From an uncultured Bacteroidales bacterium (GTDB lineage Bacteria > Bacteroidota > Bacteroidia > Bacteroidales > F082): a stretch of 64,000 nt of DNA. The position numbers and the translations under genes are program-made. The DNA is taken from positions 62,001 to 126,000 of the forward strand of contig CAJOEP010000001.1 in the NCBI GenBank assembly GCA_905233445.1, written 5' to 3'. Shown in pieces: positions 16,974-25,392 of the stretch (the stretch's first letter is position 1; every line of letters starts with the position of its first letter). The notes beneath the pieces were generated by a model. It made no database searches. It was given only the letters and a program-made list of their open reading frames with translations, and was not told the origin of the DNA.

Positions 16974-17816
16974 TATCTTCCTCTCAGCCGCCATCAAAAC
17001 CTGTCGCGTGTTGTGGTCGGTGATCAAAGCCACGATATAAAACTCATCGGCGTTGTAATCCTCACTGACGTTGAACTTCATGTTTGTGATGAAATTCCTG
17101 CCAGCTGCAATCGACTCTGCATCTGCATCCAAAGTTCTGCCCCAAGTCATGCCGTCAGCAGTGCCTCTGAACACATGACGGTGAACGTATGCAGTGTCAA
17201 CACCAGCAGGTGTGAACTGCTTGCCGATGATGTTGTTTTCCATCATGCAGACTGTAAGACGAACATCGTCGCTTGCCACATTTTGCAGGAACTTCGAGTG
17301 GATACTTAGTCTCAATTCTCTCGTTGCCTCGTAGTATTCTGACTTGACGATAAGTCTTACTGGAGCGTTACCGCCAATTACGTTGCCGACTTCTTCAGTC
17401 CATGATGCCGAACCGATCGCAGCCTGACGATTCACTGTTCCTGTTGGATACGCCGATATATTGAAATGGTTGTTCCATTCGTTGCCATCGTCGGTTCTGA
17501 AATCCGGAAAACCTCCGGCAGGGTTTTGTAATGCTGATTTAGGGTGAACACCCAAAACCACGAGATGCTCGCCGTATTGAGTCTGAAGATTTGTTGCAAT
17601 CTCAGCTGCGCCAGGACAATTGACGCATTTCACGCCTGTGTAGTCTTCGAGAAGAACCACGACTTTGCCGTCGAAATTCAATGTGTCGGCAGCTTCCAAA
17701 GCGATGGTGTCGCTTTTCTGCACAACAGGTTCAGTGAAATAAGGCTCTTTCAACTTATCGCACGACATCATTCCAAAAATGACCATCATGCCGAGTATTA
17801 TCTTTATATTCTTCAT
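16968..17816 (-). CDS. Omp28-like outer membrane lipoprotein with thioredoxin-type CxxC
   Basis: 282 aa from the ATG at 17816, which gives a lipoprotein signal (MKNIKIILGMMVIFGMMSCDK). After the signal comes a thioredoxin-like region VVLLEDYTGVKCVNCPGAAEIA with a CVNC redox pair (about 55-75), then GVHPKSALQNPAGGFPDFRT and a beta-rich C-terminal half. This matches the Omp28-related family. It lies downstream of DUF6029 and TlpA on the same strand, a recurrent Bacteroidota set; thiol chemistry in the cell envelope is likely but its exact role is unknown. Confidence 0.82.
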   Translation of the reverse strand: MKNIKIILGMMVIFGMMSCDKLKEPYFTEPVVQKSDTIALEAADTLNFDGKVVVLLEDYTGVKCVNCPGAAEIATNLQTQYGEHLVVLGVHPKSALQNPAGGFPDFRTDDGNEWNNHFNISAYPTGTVNRQAAIGSASWTEEVGNVIGGNAPVRLIVKSEYYEATRELRLSIHSKFLQNVASDDVRLTVCMMENNIIGKQFTPAGVDTAYVHRHVFRGTADGMTWGRTLDADAESIAAGRNFITNMKFNVSEDYNADEFYIVALITDHNTRQVLMAAERKIK

Positions 17817-17830
17817 AATTTTAAATATCA

Positions 17831-17861
17831 ATTGCTAACTGGTAACTGCTAACTGGTAACT
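17831..17861. repeat. Short tandem repeat TAACTGGTAACTGC
   Basis: Tandem copies of CTAACTGGTAACTG between the DUF6029 and Omp28-like genes. Non-coding. Confidence 0.6.
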
Positions 17862-19590
17862 AGAATGATGTTGTTATTGTTAATGAAACTCCACTTGATG
17901 CCGGCACTTCACGGCAAACGCCGCCTACGCATACCAAGCCTTGGCTTTGACGACCGCCGCTGATGGCGATACGTGTCTGGTCTTTAATGTAGCCGAACGA
18001 TCCGGTGAAATAATGGTCACGGTTGTCAGCGATAGGGTTGCCGTAGTTGTATTTGTCGGCGATGCTCACAAACCACTTCGGAGCGATGGTGTATTCCAAA
18101 AGGAATGCGAACCAGTTGCCGCGTTTCACGTAGTTTTCCTCTTGCAGTGGGTCGATTTCCTGATCTTTGCTCACGTTGTCCCACATGTGCTGCATCTCGA
18201 GACGAAGACTGTGGCGCTTGTTGATCTTGTAAATCACCTCGCCGAATGCGAAATGTGCCTTAACAGGCTCAGCTTCCGGATGTCCCTCGATGGTTTCCAT
18301 ATCGTAATACAGATTGATATACATCAAGGTAAGATTCCAGTCTTTGCTGATTTTCTTCTCAATTTCGAAGTTGAAGTCGCGGTAGAACATCTTGTCGCCG
18401 ATTGCGAAGAATGGTGAGTCGTAACCTTTGGTGCCCATCATATACATCGTGTTCACACCGTTTACCATGATGGAATCACGCTTGATGTCGTTCACCTGGC
18501 TGTAGTTGAATGCCAGCTTGGTGCCGTATTTTCCACCGAGTGCGGTCTTCTTCGGGATGGTGTAGTTAATCTGGAACTGTATTCCCATCTCGCCATTTGG
18601 CTGCGTGGCGTATGAGAACATCGACGGCAGACTGTGCGAATGTGTGTAGTTGAGCGGCGGAATGAATCCGATGTCAAGCTTGTTCTCTTCTTCTGTGCGT
18701 TTCGATTTGAAACTCATGTTATCGACGCGCTTTGCCTGCAACACAATGCCGAGTCCTTTCTGCGAATATGACAAAGATGCCAGCAATTCCTGACCGTCGC
18801 GGTAAATCCAATTGTTAAATGCCGACGGGTCGTTGATTTTTCTGGCATATTCTGCCGATAAACCGAATCTGCCATAGCCAAGGTTCATTCTTCCTGCATA
18901 AGCACCGACATTTTGCGGTAATTTGTATGTGTTGTCACCGAAATTATACTCTTTGTCAGCCTCATATTTGCTCACAAAACTTGCGCCTAAAGTTGCTTTG
19001 AGTTTTGTGCTATTCCATGCTTTGACGCTTTGGTTGATGTCCCATTCGCCATCGATGCCACGCACCAAACCGTGGTCTTCGTATGATTCCCAGTAAAGAC
19101 GCTGTTTTCCGTAAAGTCCTTTAATTGTTACTCCTTCAGTCGGACGGAACACAGCACGAATGCCTCGTAATGAGTTGTCAAAGCCGAGTGTCCATTCTTC
19201 GTAAGTCCTGAAAATCAAACCGTTACCGAATTGGTCATAGATGTCACCGACGGTTACGCCTATCGTTCCATTGTCGTAAGTGGCGAAATAATTAGCCAAT
19301 CCCGTGCCGTTTAATTCTGTCGGCATACCTGTCATTTTAAATATCTGATATGACTCAAAACGTATGCCTGCGGTGAAATTTCCCAATTGGTATTGGACTT
19401 TGCCAAAACCGTATCCTCCGAATTTGTTGCCATTGATGTCTTCTTCGGTGATACCGATACCCTCGTCTTCCCAATAGTAGTTTCCGTCAATCTGGAAACT
19501 GCCTGTAACCTTAGATTTCTCGAAGATGCCTTGACCAAACATCGCCGTGGTTCCAAGCATTAAGGCAATTAAAAATGTTAATCTTTTCAT
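17860..19590 (-). CDS. DUF6029 family outer-membrane barrel-like protein
   Basis: A 576-aa protein with signal peptide (MKRLTFLIALMLGTTAMFGQ). The rest is built of alternating aromatic beta-strands (for example FGGYGFGKVQYQLGNFTAGIRFESYQ) and ends in TLTITTSF-like sequence with a terminal Phe, as outer-membrane barrels do. It matches the DUF6029 family, usually found between tlpA-like and Omp28-like genes as here. Function is not established. Confidence 0.78.
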   Translation of the reverse strand: MKRLTFLIALMLGTTAMFGQGIFEKSKVTGSFQIDGNYYWEDEGIGITEEDINGNKFGGYGFGKVQYQLGNFTAGIRFESYQIFKMTGMPTELNGTGLANYFATYDNGTIGVTVGDIYDQFGNGLIFRTYEEWTLGFDNSLRGIRAVFRPTEGVTIKGLYGKQRLYWESYEDHGLVRGIDGEWDINQSVKAWNSTKLKATLGASFVSKYEADKEYNFGDNTYKLPQNVGAYAGRMNLGYGRFGLSAEYARKINDPSAFNNWIYRDGQELLASLSYSQKGLGIVLQAKRVDNMSFKSKRTEEENKLDIGFIPPLNYTHSHSLPSMFSYATQPNGEMGIQFQINYTIPKKTALGGKYGTKLAFNYSQVNDIKRDSIMVNGVNTMYMMGTKGYDSPFFAIGDKMFYRDFNFEIEKKISKDWNLTLMYINLYYDMETIEGHPEAEPVKAHFAFGEVIYKINKRHSLRLEMQHMWDNVSKDQEIDPLQEENYVKRGNWFAFLLEYTIAPKWFVSIADKYNYGNPIADNRDHYFTGSFGYIKDQTRIAISGGRQSQGLVCVGGVCREVPASSGVSLTITTSF

Positions 19591-19604
19591 AATTTTTAAT
19601 CTTT

Positions 19605-19659
19605 AGACGGTCGGCCGACCGTCTCTACTCTTTACTCTCTACTCTTTACTCTTTACTCT
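19605..19659. repeat. Palindrome AGACGGTCGG/CCGACCGTCT plus TACTCTT tandem repeat
   Basis: A perfect 20-bp palindrome (19605-19624), followed by about five copies of TACTCTT[TC]AC. It lies between the TlpA and DUF6029 genes. The palindrome belongs to the same GAGACG/CGTCTC family as those at 27398, 29121, 36203 and 53383. Confidence 0.7.
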
Positions 19660-20149
19660 ATTTTGAGATTTTCAAAATCTCCTCATAAAGATCCTCTTCG
19701 CCACCATCCAAATAGCCGGTGTGCTGCCAAACGATCTTGCCTTCACCGTTGAAAAGAAAGGTGTGAGGCGGGTTACTGACGTTCATGGCGCGTGCCAAGT
19801 CTTTGTTCACGTCGAGCAAAATCTCGAAAGGCCAGCCCTTGCCATCGACGAAAGGCTTGATTTTTGCCGTTGAACGTGCGTCGTCGATAGAAACTGAGAA
19901 AATCTTCACGCCGGTTTCTTCTACCCAGTCGTCGTAAACCTCAGTGAGGGCGTTGTGTTCCTTCACGCACGGACCGCACCATGTTGCCCAGAAGGTCATC
20001 ACGAACGGCTTGCCGTCGTTGTTTATCTCGGCGATGTTAACCGACTCGCCGTCAAGGTTTTTCAAAGTGATATTCGGTAAATCTGATTTCTGAGCTGCCA
20101 GCCCTAAAAACATGAATCCGAAAAGTAAAGTTGCCAATAATTTTTTCAT
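19658..20149 (-). CDS. TlpA family thioredoxin-like protein
   Basis: 163 aa with a signal peptide (about 1-19) and a thioredoxin/AhpC-TSA fold. The redox motif is WATWCGPCVKEH near residues 55-66; GWPFEILLDVN and NPPHTFLF (cis-Pro) follow. It is exported to the periplasm and probably reduces or oxidises partner proteins. It heads the TlpA-DUF6029-Omp28 group; an electron route from TlpA to the CVNC site of the Omp28-like lipoprotein is my inference. Confidence 0.9.
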   Translation of the reverse strand: MKKLLATLLFGFMFLGLAAQKSDLPNITLKNLDGESVNIAEINNDGKPFVMTFWATWCGPCVKEHNALTEVYDDWVEETGVKIFSVSIDDARSTAKIKPFVDGKGWPFEILLDVNKDLARAMNVSNPPHTFLFNGEGKIVWQHTGYLDGGEEDLYEEILKISK

Positions 20150-20166
20150 GATATAAATTTTAAATG

Positions 20167-21174
20167 TTAAACAATATACGTTTCTAATATTTTACAATCT
20201 TCTAACGCTTTGATTTCCACTTTGTTAATGACATTTGGAATTAAAATGCACTCGCCGATGTTGACGATTTCCTCGCCGCCGTCGTATTTCAGGCTGAAAC
20301 TGCCGCCTACACTCATCAAAATCACGAAAGAATCGAGTTCCGAATAATCTTTTAATAACCCGTAGGTGCAAGGCATGCCTTGTACACCACTGAGATGAAT
20401 GAAATTGGTTGTAAAATATGGACATTCCACCATCTTCACGGTGGCGTCTTTCTTGTCGCGGTCGTATTCGGTGCGGTAGTTGTCCTCGTGTTTGTAGTTC
20501 AATGTGAACAACGACTGCGGGATATGCAGTTCGCGGTACATTCCGTGCTGGTCGAGGCGGTCCCAGTCATAGACACGGTATGTCGTGTCGCTGGTCTGCT
20601 GAATCTCCGCCACCATGCAGCCAGGACCCAAGGCATGGATTCTCCTTGCCGGAATGAAAAACACGTCGCCGTCGTTAACTTGTTCAAAATTAAGGACTTC
20701 TGAAATCTTCTTCTCGTAAATCAGCTTCTCGACTTCGGCTTTTGTCACCTCGCGGTTGAAACCTGAAACGAGTTCGGCGTCTTTCTCGGCGTGCATCACA
20801 TACCACATCTCGGTCTTGCCGTTTTCCAGCCCGATTTTCTGTGCGATCTCATCATCAGGATGTACCTGCACCGAAAGCCATGTCAGCGGGTCTATCACTT
20901 TGATTAACAAAGGGAAAGTCTCGCCGTATTTGTCGAAAACGTTGTCGCCAACGAGGTCGCCCATGAAAGTCTCTACGAGGTCGTTTATCTCGTCGCCCTC
21001 GAAATTGCCGTTTGCCACCACGCTGTTCTGACCCTCGACGCCCGACAGCAGCCACATCTCGCCACAATTCATCATTTTGCCGAAGTCCTTGTGCAGCAAT
21101 GTTTTAACATTCTGTCCGCCCCAGATTTTCTCCAAATAAATGGGCTGAAACTTCAAAGGATATAGCACGTTCAT
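20167..21174 (-). CDS. manA: Mannose-6-phosphate isomerase, class I, with in-frame palindrome insert
   Basis: A zinc isomerase that converts fructose-6-phosphate and mannose-6-phosphate, 335 aa. The cupin core has the metal ligands in WLSVQVHPDDEIA, GKTEMWYVMHA and ARRIHALGPG. About residues 262-272, HLSGVQGMPCTYGLLKDYSE contains a stretch (VQGMPCTYG) encoded by a palindromic repeat that also occurs next to era. In relatives this point is a short loop before the C-terminal cupin strand, so the insert is probably tolerated. A TATTTTTG box (21196-21203, minus) precedes the ATG by 21 nt. It supplies mannose-1-phosphate/GDP-mannose precursors. Confidence 0.92.
   Translation of the reverse strand: MNVLYPLKFQPIYLEKIWGGQNVKTLLHKDFGKMMNCGEMWLLSGVEGQNSVVANGNFEGDEINDLVETFMGDLVGDNVFDKYGETFPLLIKVIDPLTWLSVQVHPDDEIAQKIGLENGKTEMWYVMHAEKDAELVSGFNREVTKAEVEKLIYEKKISEVLNFEQVNDGDVFFIPARRIHALGPGCMVAEIQQTSDTTYRVYDWDRLDQHGMYRELHIPQSLFTLNYKHEDNYRTEYDRDKKDATVKMVECPYFTTNFIHLSGVQGMPCTYGLLKDYSELDSFVILMSVGGSFSLKYDGGEEIVNIGECILIPNVINKVEIKALEDCKILETYIV
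20356..20388. repeat. In-frame palindromic repeat inside manA
   Basis: TAACCCGTAGGTGCAAGGCATGCCTTGTACACC; the core GTGCAAGGCA/TGCCTTGTAC pairs at 9 of 10 positions. It matches the era-der spacer element (TAACCCGTAGGGCGCAAGGCATGCCTTGCGCC), including flanking bases. Read on the minus strand it codes VQGMPCTYG within manA. Confidence 0.75.
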
Positions 21175-21195
21175 TTCTTTTCAATTATAAACTTG

Positions 21196-21203
21196 CAAAA
21201 ATA
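21196..21203 (-). promoter_or_regulatory. manA -7 promoter box
   Basis: TATTTTTG on the minus strand, 21 nt before the manA ATG. Confidence 0.45.
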
Positions 21204-21213
21204 CAAAAAAATC

Positions 21214-22362
21214 TCATTCAGACCAGAACTTTATCCAATCCTTTTCATCTTTGCTCATGACATTCATGTCGGGCTTGTATTCCGGATTGGGGATATACCA
21301 TTTCGTCGATTCGAAAAACTGCTGTAAATCCTTGTTTTTAAACACATATCCGCGATAGGCGAAAGGCAGGTTTTTCAAAATGCGTTTCGTGTCGTCCGCT
21401 ATCTGCGCCTTGCCCCCGACTATATGTTTCTCGTCATCTTTGTATTCGTTGTTGATATTTAGGTTGTCGCACTCTCTGTAAAAGTTGATATATTGTTTTT
21501 TGATTATATCAAGAATACTGCTGTCTTCCAAAAACACTGTTTTGTTCTGGTAAGTTATTAATCTGTAGTCTGGTTTATAAATCAACAATTCTCCATTAGG
21601 ATGGAAATTTTTCTTGTGGAAAACTATTTTGCCTTCTTGAATGTGATAAGTCGGAACTTTGTCACCCCAGCGATCGGTTGTCGTGATTATTCCCTTGCCA
21701 TCGCAGGTAAATTCGTTTGCGTCGTTGAAGAATTTCGGATCGACCATGAATGACTCCCTGTCTCCAATGTCCAAAATGAGCGTGAAATCGTCGATGCCGT
21801 TGTTAGCCCAGCGATTGGCGGCCGTCAGGACGTAGTCAAAGACAAATTCACTCATGTTGTCGGAAGCGCCGTTGAAAATGTAGGAGTGTTGAATGATATT
21901 AAGCCCTTTCTTGAAATGCGCGTTGAAATGATAAACGTAGAGACAAGGATCCCAATAGCCCTCTTCTTCTTGCTCGCATCGCTGAAACTGTCCGTCGATA
22001 TAATATTCTTTTTTTGGAACAGAAGATATTTGATAATCCAAAGAGTCGCCGTTCATTATGACTTTGAAGTTTATAATCTCAGGCCCGCCAAGACCTTCGC
22101 TCGGTGGCATCGCCTCAAAACCCACTAGCAAATCCTTTTCTTCGCTGGGGTTGAAAAACTCGTAATAAACTGTAACATAATATTTTGGATACCAGAAACT
22201 GCGCCCAAAATGACGAGTCACGGTAAGAATCTCCTTTTGCACGCTGATGTCGGTCTCGACAATAGGAATCAGGTGGTTCCCCTCGGAATCGAAGGAGCCG
22301 TCGTTAGCTCTCGCCGCAAAAAACGAGAGGATGACAGCCAATGAAATGAACAGCTTTTTCAT
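21214..22362 (-). CDS. Exported protein of unknown function (DUF4424-like)
   Basis: 382 aa with a signal peptide (MKKLFISLAVILSFFAARA, cut before NDGSF). The mature N-terminus (ANDGSF..., ISVQKEILTV, YYVTVYYEFFNPSEEKDLLVGFEA) resembles DUF4424-type proteins, which have a beta-sandwich opening with a conserved 'EF.N' strand. No catalytic motif is seen. A TATATTTG box (22383-22390, minus) lies 20 nt before the ATG, so it is probably transcribed alone. Confidence 0.6.
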   Translation of the reverse strand: MKKLFISLAVILSFFAARANDGSFDSEGNHLIPIVETDISVQKEILTVTRHFGRSFWYPKYYVTVYYEFFNPSEEKDLLVGFEAMPPSEGLGGPEIINFKVIMNGDSLDYQISSVPKKEYYIDGQFQRCEQEEEGYWDPCLYVYHFNAHFKKGLNIIQHSYIFNGASDNMSEFVFDYVLTAANRWANNGIDDFTLILDIGDRESFMVDPKFFNDANEFTCDGKGIITTTDRWGDKVPTYHIQEGKIVFHKKNFHPNGELLIYKPDYRLITYQNKTVFLEDSSILDIIKKQYINFYRECDNLNINNEYKDDEKHIVGGKAQIADDTKRILKNLPFAYRGYVFKNKDLQQFFESTKWYIPNPEYKPDMNVMSKDEKDWIKFWSE

Positions 22363-22382
22363 GATACAATTCTTTTAATCCG

Positions 22383-22390
22383 CAAATATA
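22383..22390 (-). promoter_or_regulatory. -7 box of the DUF4424-like gene
   Basis: TATATTTG on the minus strand, 20 nt before the start codon. Confidence 0.45.
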
Positions 22391-22396
22391 CAAAAA

Positions 22397-22428
22397 AGTT
22401 TGGAGTGTGGAGTTTGGAGTTTGAAGTT
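22397..22428. repeat. Short tandem repeat GGAGTTTGGAGT
   Basis: Imperfect copies of AGTTTGGAGT(G/T)TG upstream of the amidohydrolase promoter box TATCTTTG (22433-22440). Non-coding. Confidence 0.5.
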
Positions 22429-22443
22429 TTTTTATCTTTGCAT

Positions 22444-22493
22444 TGTCATTCCGAACGAGTTGTCATTCCGAACGAAGTGAGGAATCTCATATA
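22444..22493. repeat. Dispersed repeat TGTCATTCCGAACGAAGTGAGGAATCTCAT, with partial copy
   Basis: A full copy (22461-22493) is preceded by a 16-nt partial copy (22444-22459). It lies in the leader of the amidohydrolase gene. A second full copy (GTCATTCCGAGCGCAGCGAGGAACCTCAT) is in frame inside murF-alr. Confidence 0.75.
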
Positions 22494-22506
22494 ATTAAGC
22501 AGAAAT

Positions 22507-23604
22507 ATGAATAAAATAATTGAACTTCGTCATTTATTACATGAAAACGCCGAGCTTTCGGGCAAGGAAGTTAAGACCAACGCTATTTTAAACGAGTTTA
22601 TTGAGAAACTCAATCCGGATGTGCACATCCGAAATATCGGAGGTAACGGGATCGCTGTTGTTTTCCAGGGAAAAAACAAAGGCAAAAGAATCTTAGTCCG
22701 TGGCGATATCGACGCGCTGAATATCCCTGAAGGTGACCGCCACTGCTCGCACCGATGCGGTCACGACGGACACGCCTCGATTTTGGCAGGATTGGCACAA
22801 CGATTAAGCGAAAAACGTCCTGAAAACGGCGAAATAGTATTACTGTTCCAGCCTGCAGAAGAGACTGGTCAAGGTGCAAAGGCTGTAATTGCCGACCCTC
22901 AGTTTGAGCTGATAAAACCCGATATGGCGTTCGCTTTGCATAACATACCGGGATATGCGAAAAACAAGATTTTATTAAGAAAAGGTTGTTTCGCCGCTGG
23001 TTCGCTGGGTTTGAAACTGGTTTTCGATGGTGTCACCGCACATGCTTCGCAGCCCGAGACAGGTCACAGTCCGCAACATGTCTTGTCAGCACTCATTGAT
23101 GTTTTCGGAAAGAAAGCGGCGATGTTGCAAAATGAAACACCTCTCACCATGATGACGATGACGCATGCCGTGTTGGGTGAGGAGACCTTCGGCGTGGCAC
23201 CGGCTCATGCCGAGATTTGGCTTACATTGCGCTCATTTGATAACGAGAAACTGCAGCATCTCACCGCCGACGTGGTGCAACTGTGCGCGATGGTCGCCGA
23301 AAAACAAGATTTCCAGTTCGGAAGCAGCATTCACGAGGCGTTTTCAGCCACAATGAATAATGATGATATGGTTCAAGTCGTTGAAGATATAGCTCGATGC
23401 TTAAACCTTGATTGTCAATATCTTAAGGAGCCATTCCGCTGGTCGGAAGACTTCGGACGCTTTGCTGATGTATGCCCGATCTGCCTTTTCGGACTCGGTT
23501 GCGGTGAGGACCATCTGCCGCTTCACAATCCGGAATACATTTTCGAGGATGAGATTATTGAAACAGGAATAAATGTTTTCGAGTCTTTAGTTGCTAGTCT
23601 TTAG
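22507..23604 (+). CDS. M20 family amidohydrolase
   Basis: A 365-aa metal-dependent hydrolase of the M20D group (N-acyl amino acid / hippurate / IAA-amide hydrolases). Metal-site motifs: RGDIDALNI, HRCGHDGHASIL, FQPAEETGQGA (catalytic Glu pair) and LHNPEYIFEDE near the end. The inserted dimerisation domain spans about 180-290. It probably releases an amino acid from an N-acyl or N-carbamoyl conjugate; the substrate is not clear. No signal peptide, so cytosolic. The stop codon lies at the edge of a TAGTCTTTAG repeat. Confidence 0.88.
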   Translation: MNKIIELRHLLHENAELSGKEVKTNAILNEFIEKLNPDVHIRNIGGNGIAVVFQGKNKGKRILVRGDIDALNIPEGDRHCSHRCGHDGHASILAGLAQRLSEKRPENGEIVLLFQPAEETGQGAKAVIADPQFELIKPDMAFALHNIPGYAKNKILLRKGCFAAGSLGLKLVFDGVTAHASQPETGHSPQHVLSALIDVFGKKAAMLQNETPLTMMTMTHAVLGEETFGVAPAHAEIWLTLRSFDNEKLQHLTADVVQLCAMVAEKQDFQFGSSIHEAFSATMNNDDMVQVVEDIARCLNLDCQYLKEPFRWSEDFGRFADVCPICLFGLGCGEDHLPLHNPEYIFEDEIIETGINVFESLVASL

Positions 23605-23648
23605 TAATTTTTTTGACTAAAGTCTAAAGCCTAAGGTCTAAAGTCTAA
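23583..23648. repeat. Short tandem repeat GACTAAAGTCTAAAG(C/G)
   Basis: Several copies of the heptamer-like AAGTCTAA and its inverse TAGTCTTTAGT surround the end of the amidohydrolase gene. Part of it codes the last residues VASL. Confidence 0.5.
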
Positions 23649-23657
23649 AAAAATTCG

Positions 23658-23665
23658 TATTTTTG
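23658..23665 (+). promoter_or_regulatory. -7 promoter box of the LOG gene
   Basis: TATTTTTG, 13 nt before the ATG at 23679. Confidence 0.45.
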
Positions 23666-23678
23666 CAAAAATTTGACA

Positions 23679-24272
23679 ATGAAAAACATTTGTGTTTTCT
23701 GCGGAAGCAGTATGGGCTTTGATAAGCGTTACGAGGAAGCGGCGGCTAGGCTGGGCGAGGTTCTTGCCGACAACGGCTGCACTTTGTATTACGGTGGCGG
23801 CAGCGTCGGCCTGATGAACGTCATCGCCAACAAGATGCTCGAACGCGGCTGCGAAGTGATTGGCGTGATGCCCGATTTTCTGCTCGCTCACGAGATTGGT
23901 CACCCGACTATCACCAAGATGATTCCGACCAAGACCATGGCGGAGCGTAAAGATATCCTTATGCGTGAATCGGATGCTTTCATCACCATGCCAGGCGGCT
24001 TCGGCACCCTTGATGAGTTTTCGGAAGTCGTTGTCGCTGACCAACTTGGGCTGATGGAGAAGCCGATTGCATTGTATAACACCCTCGGCTATTACGACGA
24101 TTTGGTGAAGTGGATCGACCATGGAGTTCGCGACGGCTTTATCCGTGGAGATCATAACAGAAATATCATCGTCACCGACGATCCAAAGGAATTGTTCGAG
24201 AAAATGCGGGATTATAATCCTGTCAAAATCGAGAAATGGATACACGATATAAAGTTAGCAGTTGGCAGTTAG
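23679..24272 (+). CDS. LOG family protein (TIGR00730-type, phosphoribohydrolase-like)
   Basis: 197 aa from the ATG at 23679. It has the Rossmann-like LOG fold: NICVFCGSSMG at the start, YYGGGSVGLM, and the family signature MPGGFGTLDEFSE (PGGxGTxxE) near residues 105-117. LOG enzymes remove ribose-5-phosphate from nucleoside monophosphates. The track's TTG start adds two residues. The 3' end runs into a GTTAGCAGTTGGC tandem repeat. Confidence 0.9.
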   Translation: MKNICVFCGSSMGFDKRYEEAAARLGEVLADNGCTLYYGGGSVGLMNVIANKMLERGCEVIGVMPDFLLAHEIGHPTITKMIPTKTMAERKDILMRESDAFITMPGGFGTLDEFSEVVVADQLGLMEKPIALYNTLGYYDDLVKWIDHGVRDGFIRGDHNRNIIVTDDPKELFEKMRDYNPVKIEKWIHDIKLAVGS

Positions 24273-24333
24273 CAGTTGGCGGTTAGCAGTTGACATTTAA
24301 AAGAAAATAGTAAAGATGCGATTCCTCGCATCT
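24252..24333. repeat. GTTAGCAGTTGGC tandem repeat and palindrome AGATGCGA-TTCC-TCGCATCT
   Basis: Tandem copies of AGTTAGCAGTTGGC (24253-24292) begin inside the last codons of the LOG gene. They are followed by a 20-nt palindrome (24314-24333) of the GAGATGCGA type. This spacer holds no gene. Confidence 0.6.
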
Positions 24334-24354
24334 CTTCGCAAACATAAATAAACT

Positions 24355-25392
24355 ATGAATATAATTGGAATCACAGGAACTCTCGGTGCCGGAAAAGGCA
24401 CAATTGTTGAATATCTCGTGGAGAAAAAAGGCTATGTCCACTACTCGGTGCGCGCTTTTTTGTCAGAAGAGGTGAAACGCCGCGGACTTGAAGTAAACCG
24501 CGACACCCTGACATCGGTGGCTAACGATTTGCGGGCCAACAACTCGCCAAGTTACATCGCCGAACAGCTTTACGACCGTGCATACAACAACGGCAAGGAC
24601 GCTGTCATCGAGAGCATCCGCACTCCAGGCGAGATCGCCGCTCTTCGCTCAAAAGGCAACTTCCACCTGTTTGCCGTCGATGCCGACCGCAGAGTGCGCT
24701 ATGAGCGTATCACTGAGCGTAAATCAGAAACAGACTCAGTGAGTTACGAGACTTTTGTCGCAAACGAGGAGCGTGAGATGAACAATGCCGACCCTAACAA
24801 ACAGAATCTCGGAGAGTGCATCCATCAGGCGGATTATGTGTTCCAAAATAACGGTAGCATCGAGGAACTTCACAGGAGAGTGGAGGAAGTGTTGCAAGAG
24901 ATTGAAAGTCAGAAATATAAGCGCCCATCATGGGACGAATATTTTATGAATCTGGCCGACACTGTGGCCGAGCGCGCCACCTGTGACCGTGGCCGTAGCG
25001 GCTGCGTCATCGTAAAAGACCGCCAGATTCTCGTGACAGGCTACGTCGGCTCGCCTCGCGGACTTCCGCACTGCGACGAGGTAGGACATCTGTTCCGTAA
25101 AATGATTCATGCTGACGGCAGAATTACCGAGCATTGCGTGAGAACCGTGCATGCCGAGCAAAATGCCATAGCTCAAGCTGCAAGACGCGGTATCGCATTG
25201 GAAGGCAGCACTTTATATTGTCGCATGACACCTTGCCGCACATGTGCAATGCTCATCATCAACTGTGGAATCGTTCGCGTTGTTTGCCAGCGCAAATACC
25301 ATGACGGCGCCGAGTCAGAGGAGATGTTCCGCCAAGCCGGAATCAAACTTGAATACGTCTATGACGAAGTGCAGACCTACGAAAGACAATGA
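24355..25392 (+). CDS. P-loop kinase-like/deoxycytidylate deaminase fusion
   Basis: 345 aa with two domains. Residues 1-180 form a P-loop nucleotide kinase-like domain (Walker A GTLGAGKGT; IESIRTPGEIAAL; LFAVDADRRVRYERI). Residues about 190-340 form a dCMP deaminase domain with zinc motifs VHAEQNAIA and MTPCRTCAMLI, plus GYVGSPRGLPHCDE for substrate binding. Ordinary bacterial dCMP deaminases are about 150 aa and lack the first domain. The order P-loop kinase then deaminase is that of the anti-phage AvcD proteins, though shorter. A plain dUMP-making role for thymidylate synthesis is equally possible. It ends 16 nt inside the convergent pdxA. Confidence 0.85.
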   Translation: MNIIGITGTLGAGKGTIVEYLVEKKGYVHYSVRAFLSEEVKRRGLEVNRDTLTSVANDLRANNSPSYIAEQLYDRAYNNGKDAVIESIRTPGEIAALRSKGNFHLFAVDADRRVRYERITERKSETDSVSYETFVANEEREMNNADPNKQNLGECIHQADYVFQNNGSIEELHRRVEEVLQEIESQKYKRPSWDEYFMNLADTVAERATCDRGRSGCVIVKDRQILVTGYVGSPRGLPHCDEVGHLFRKMIHADGRITEHCVRTVHAEQNAIAQAARRGIALEGSTLYCRMTPCRTCAMLIINCGIVRVVCQRKYHDGAESEEMFRQAGIKLEYVYDEVQTYERQ

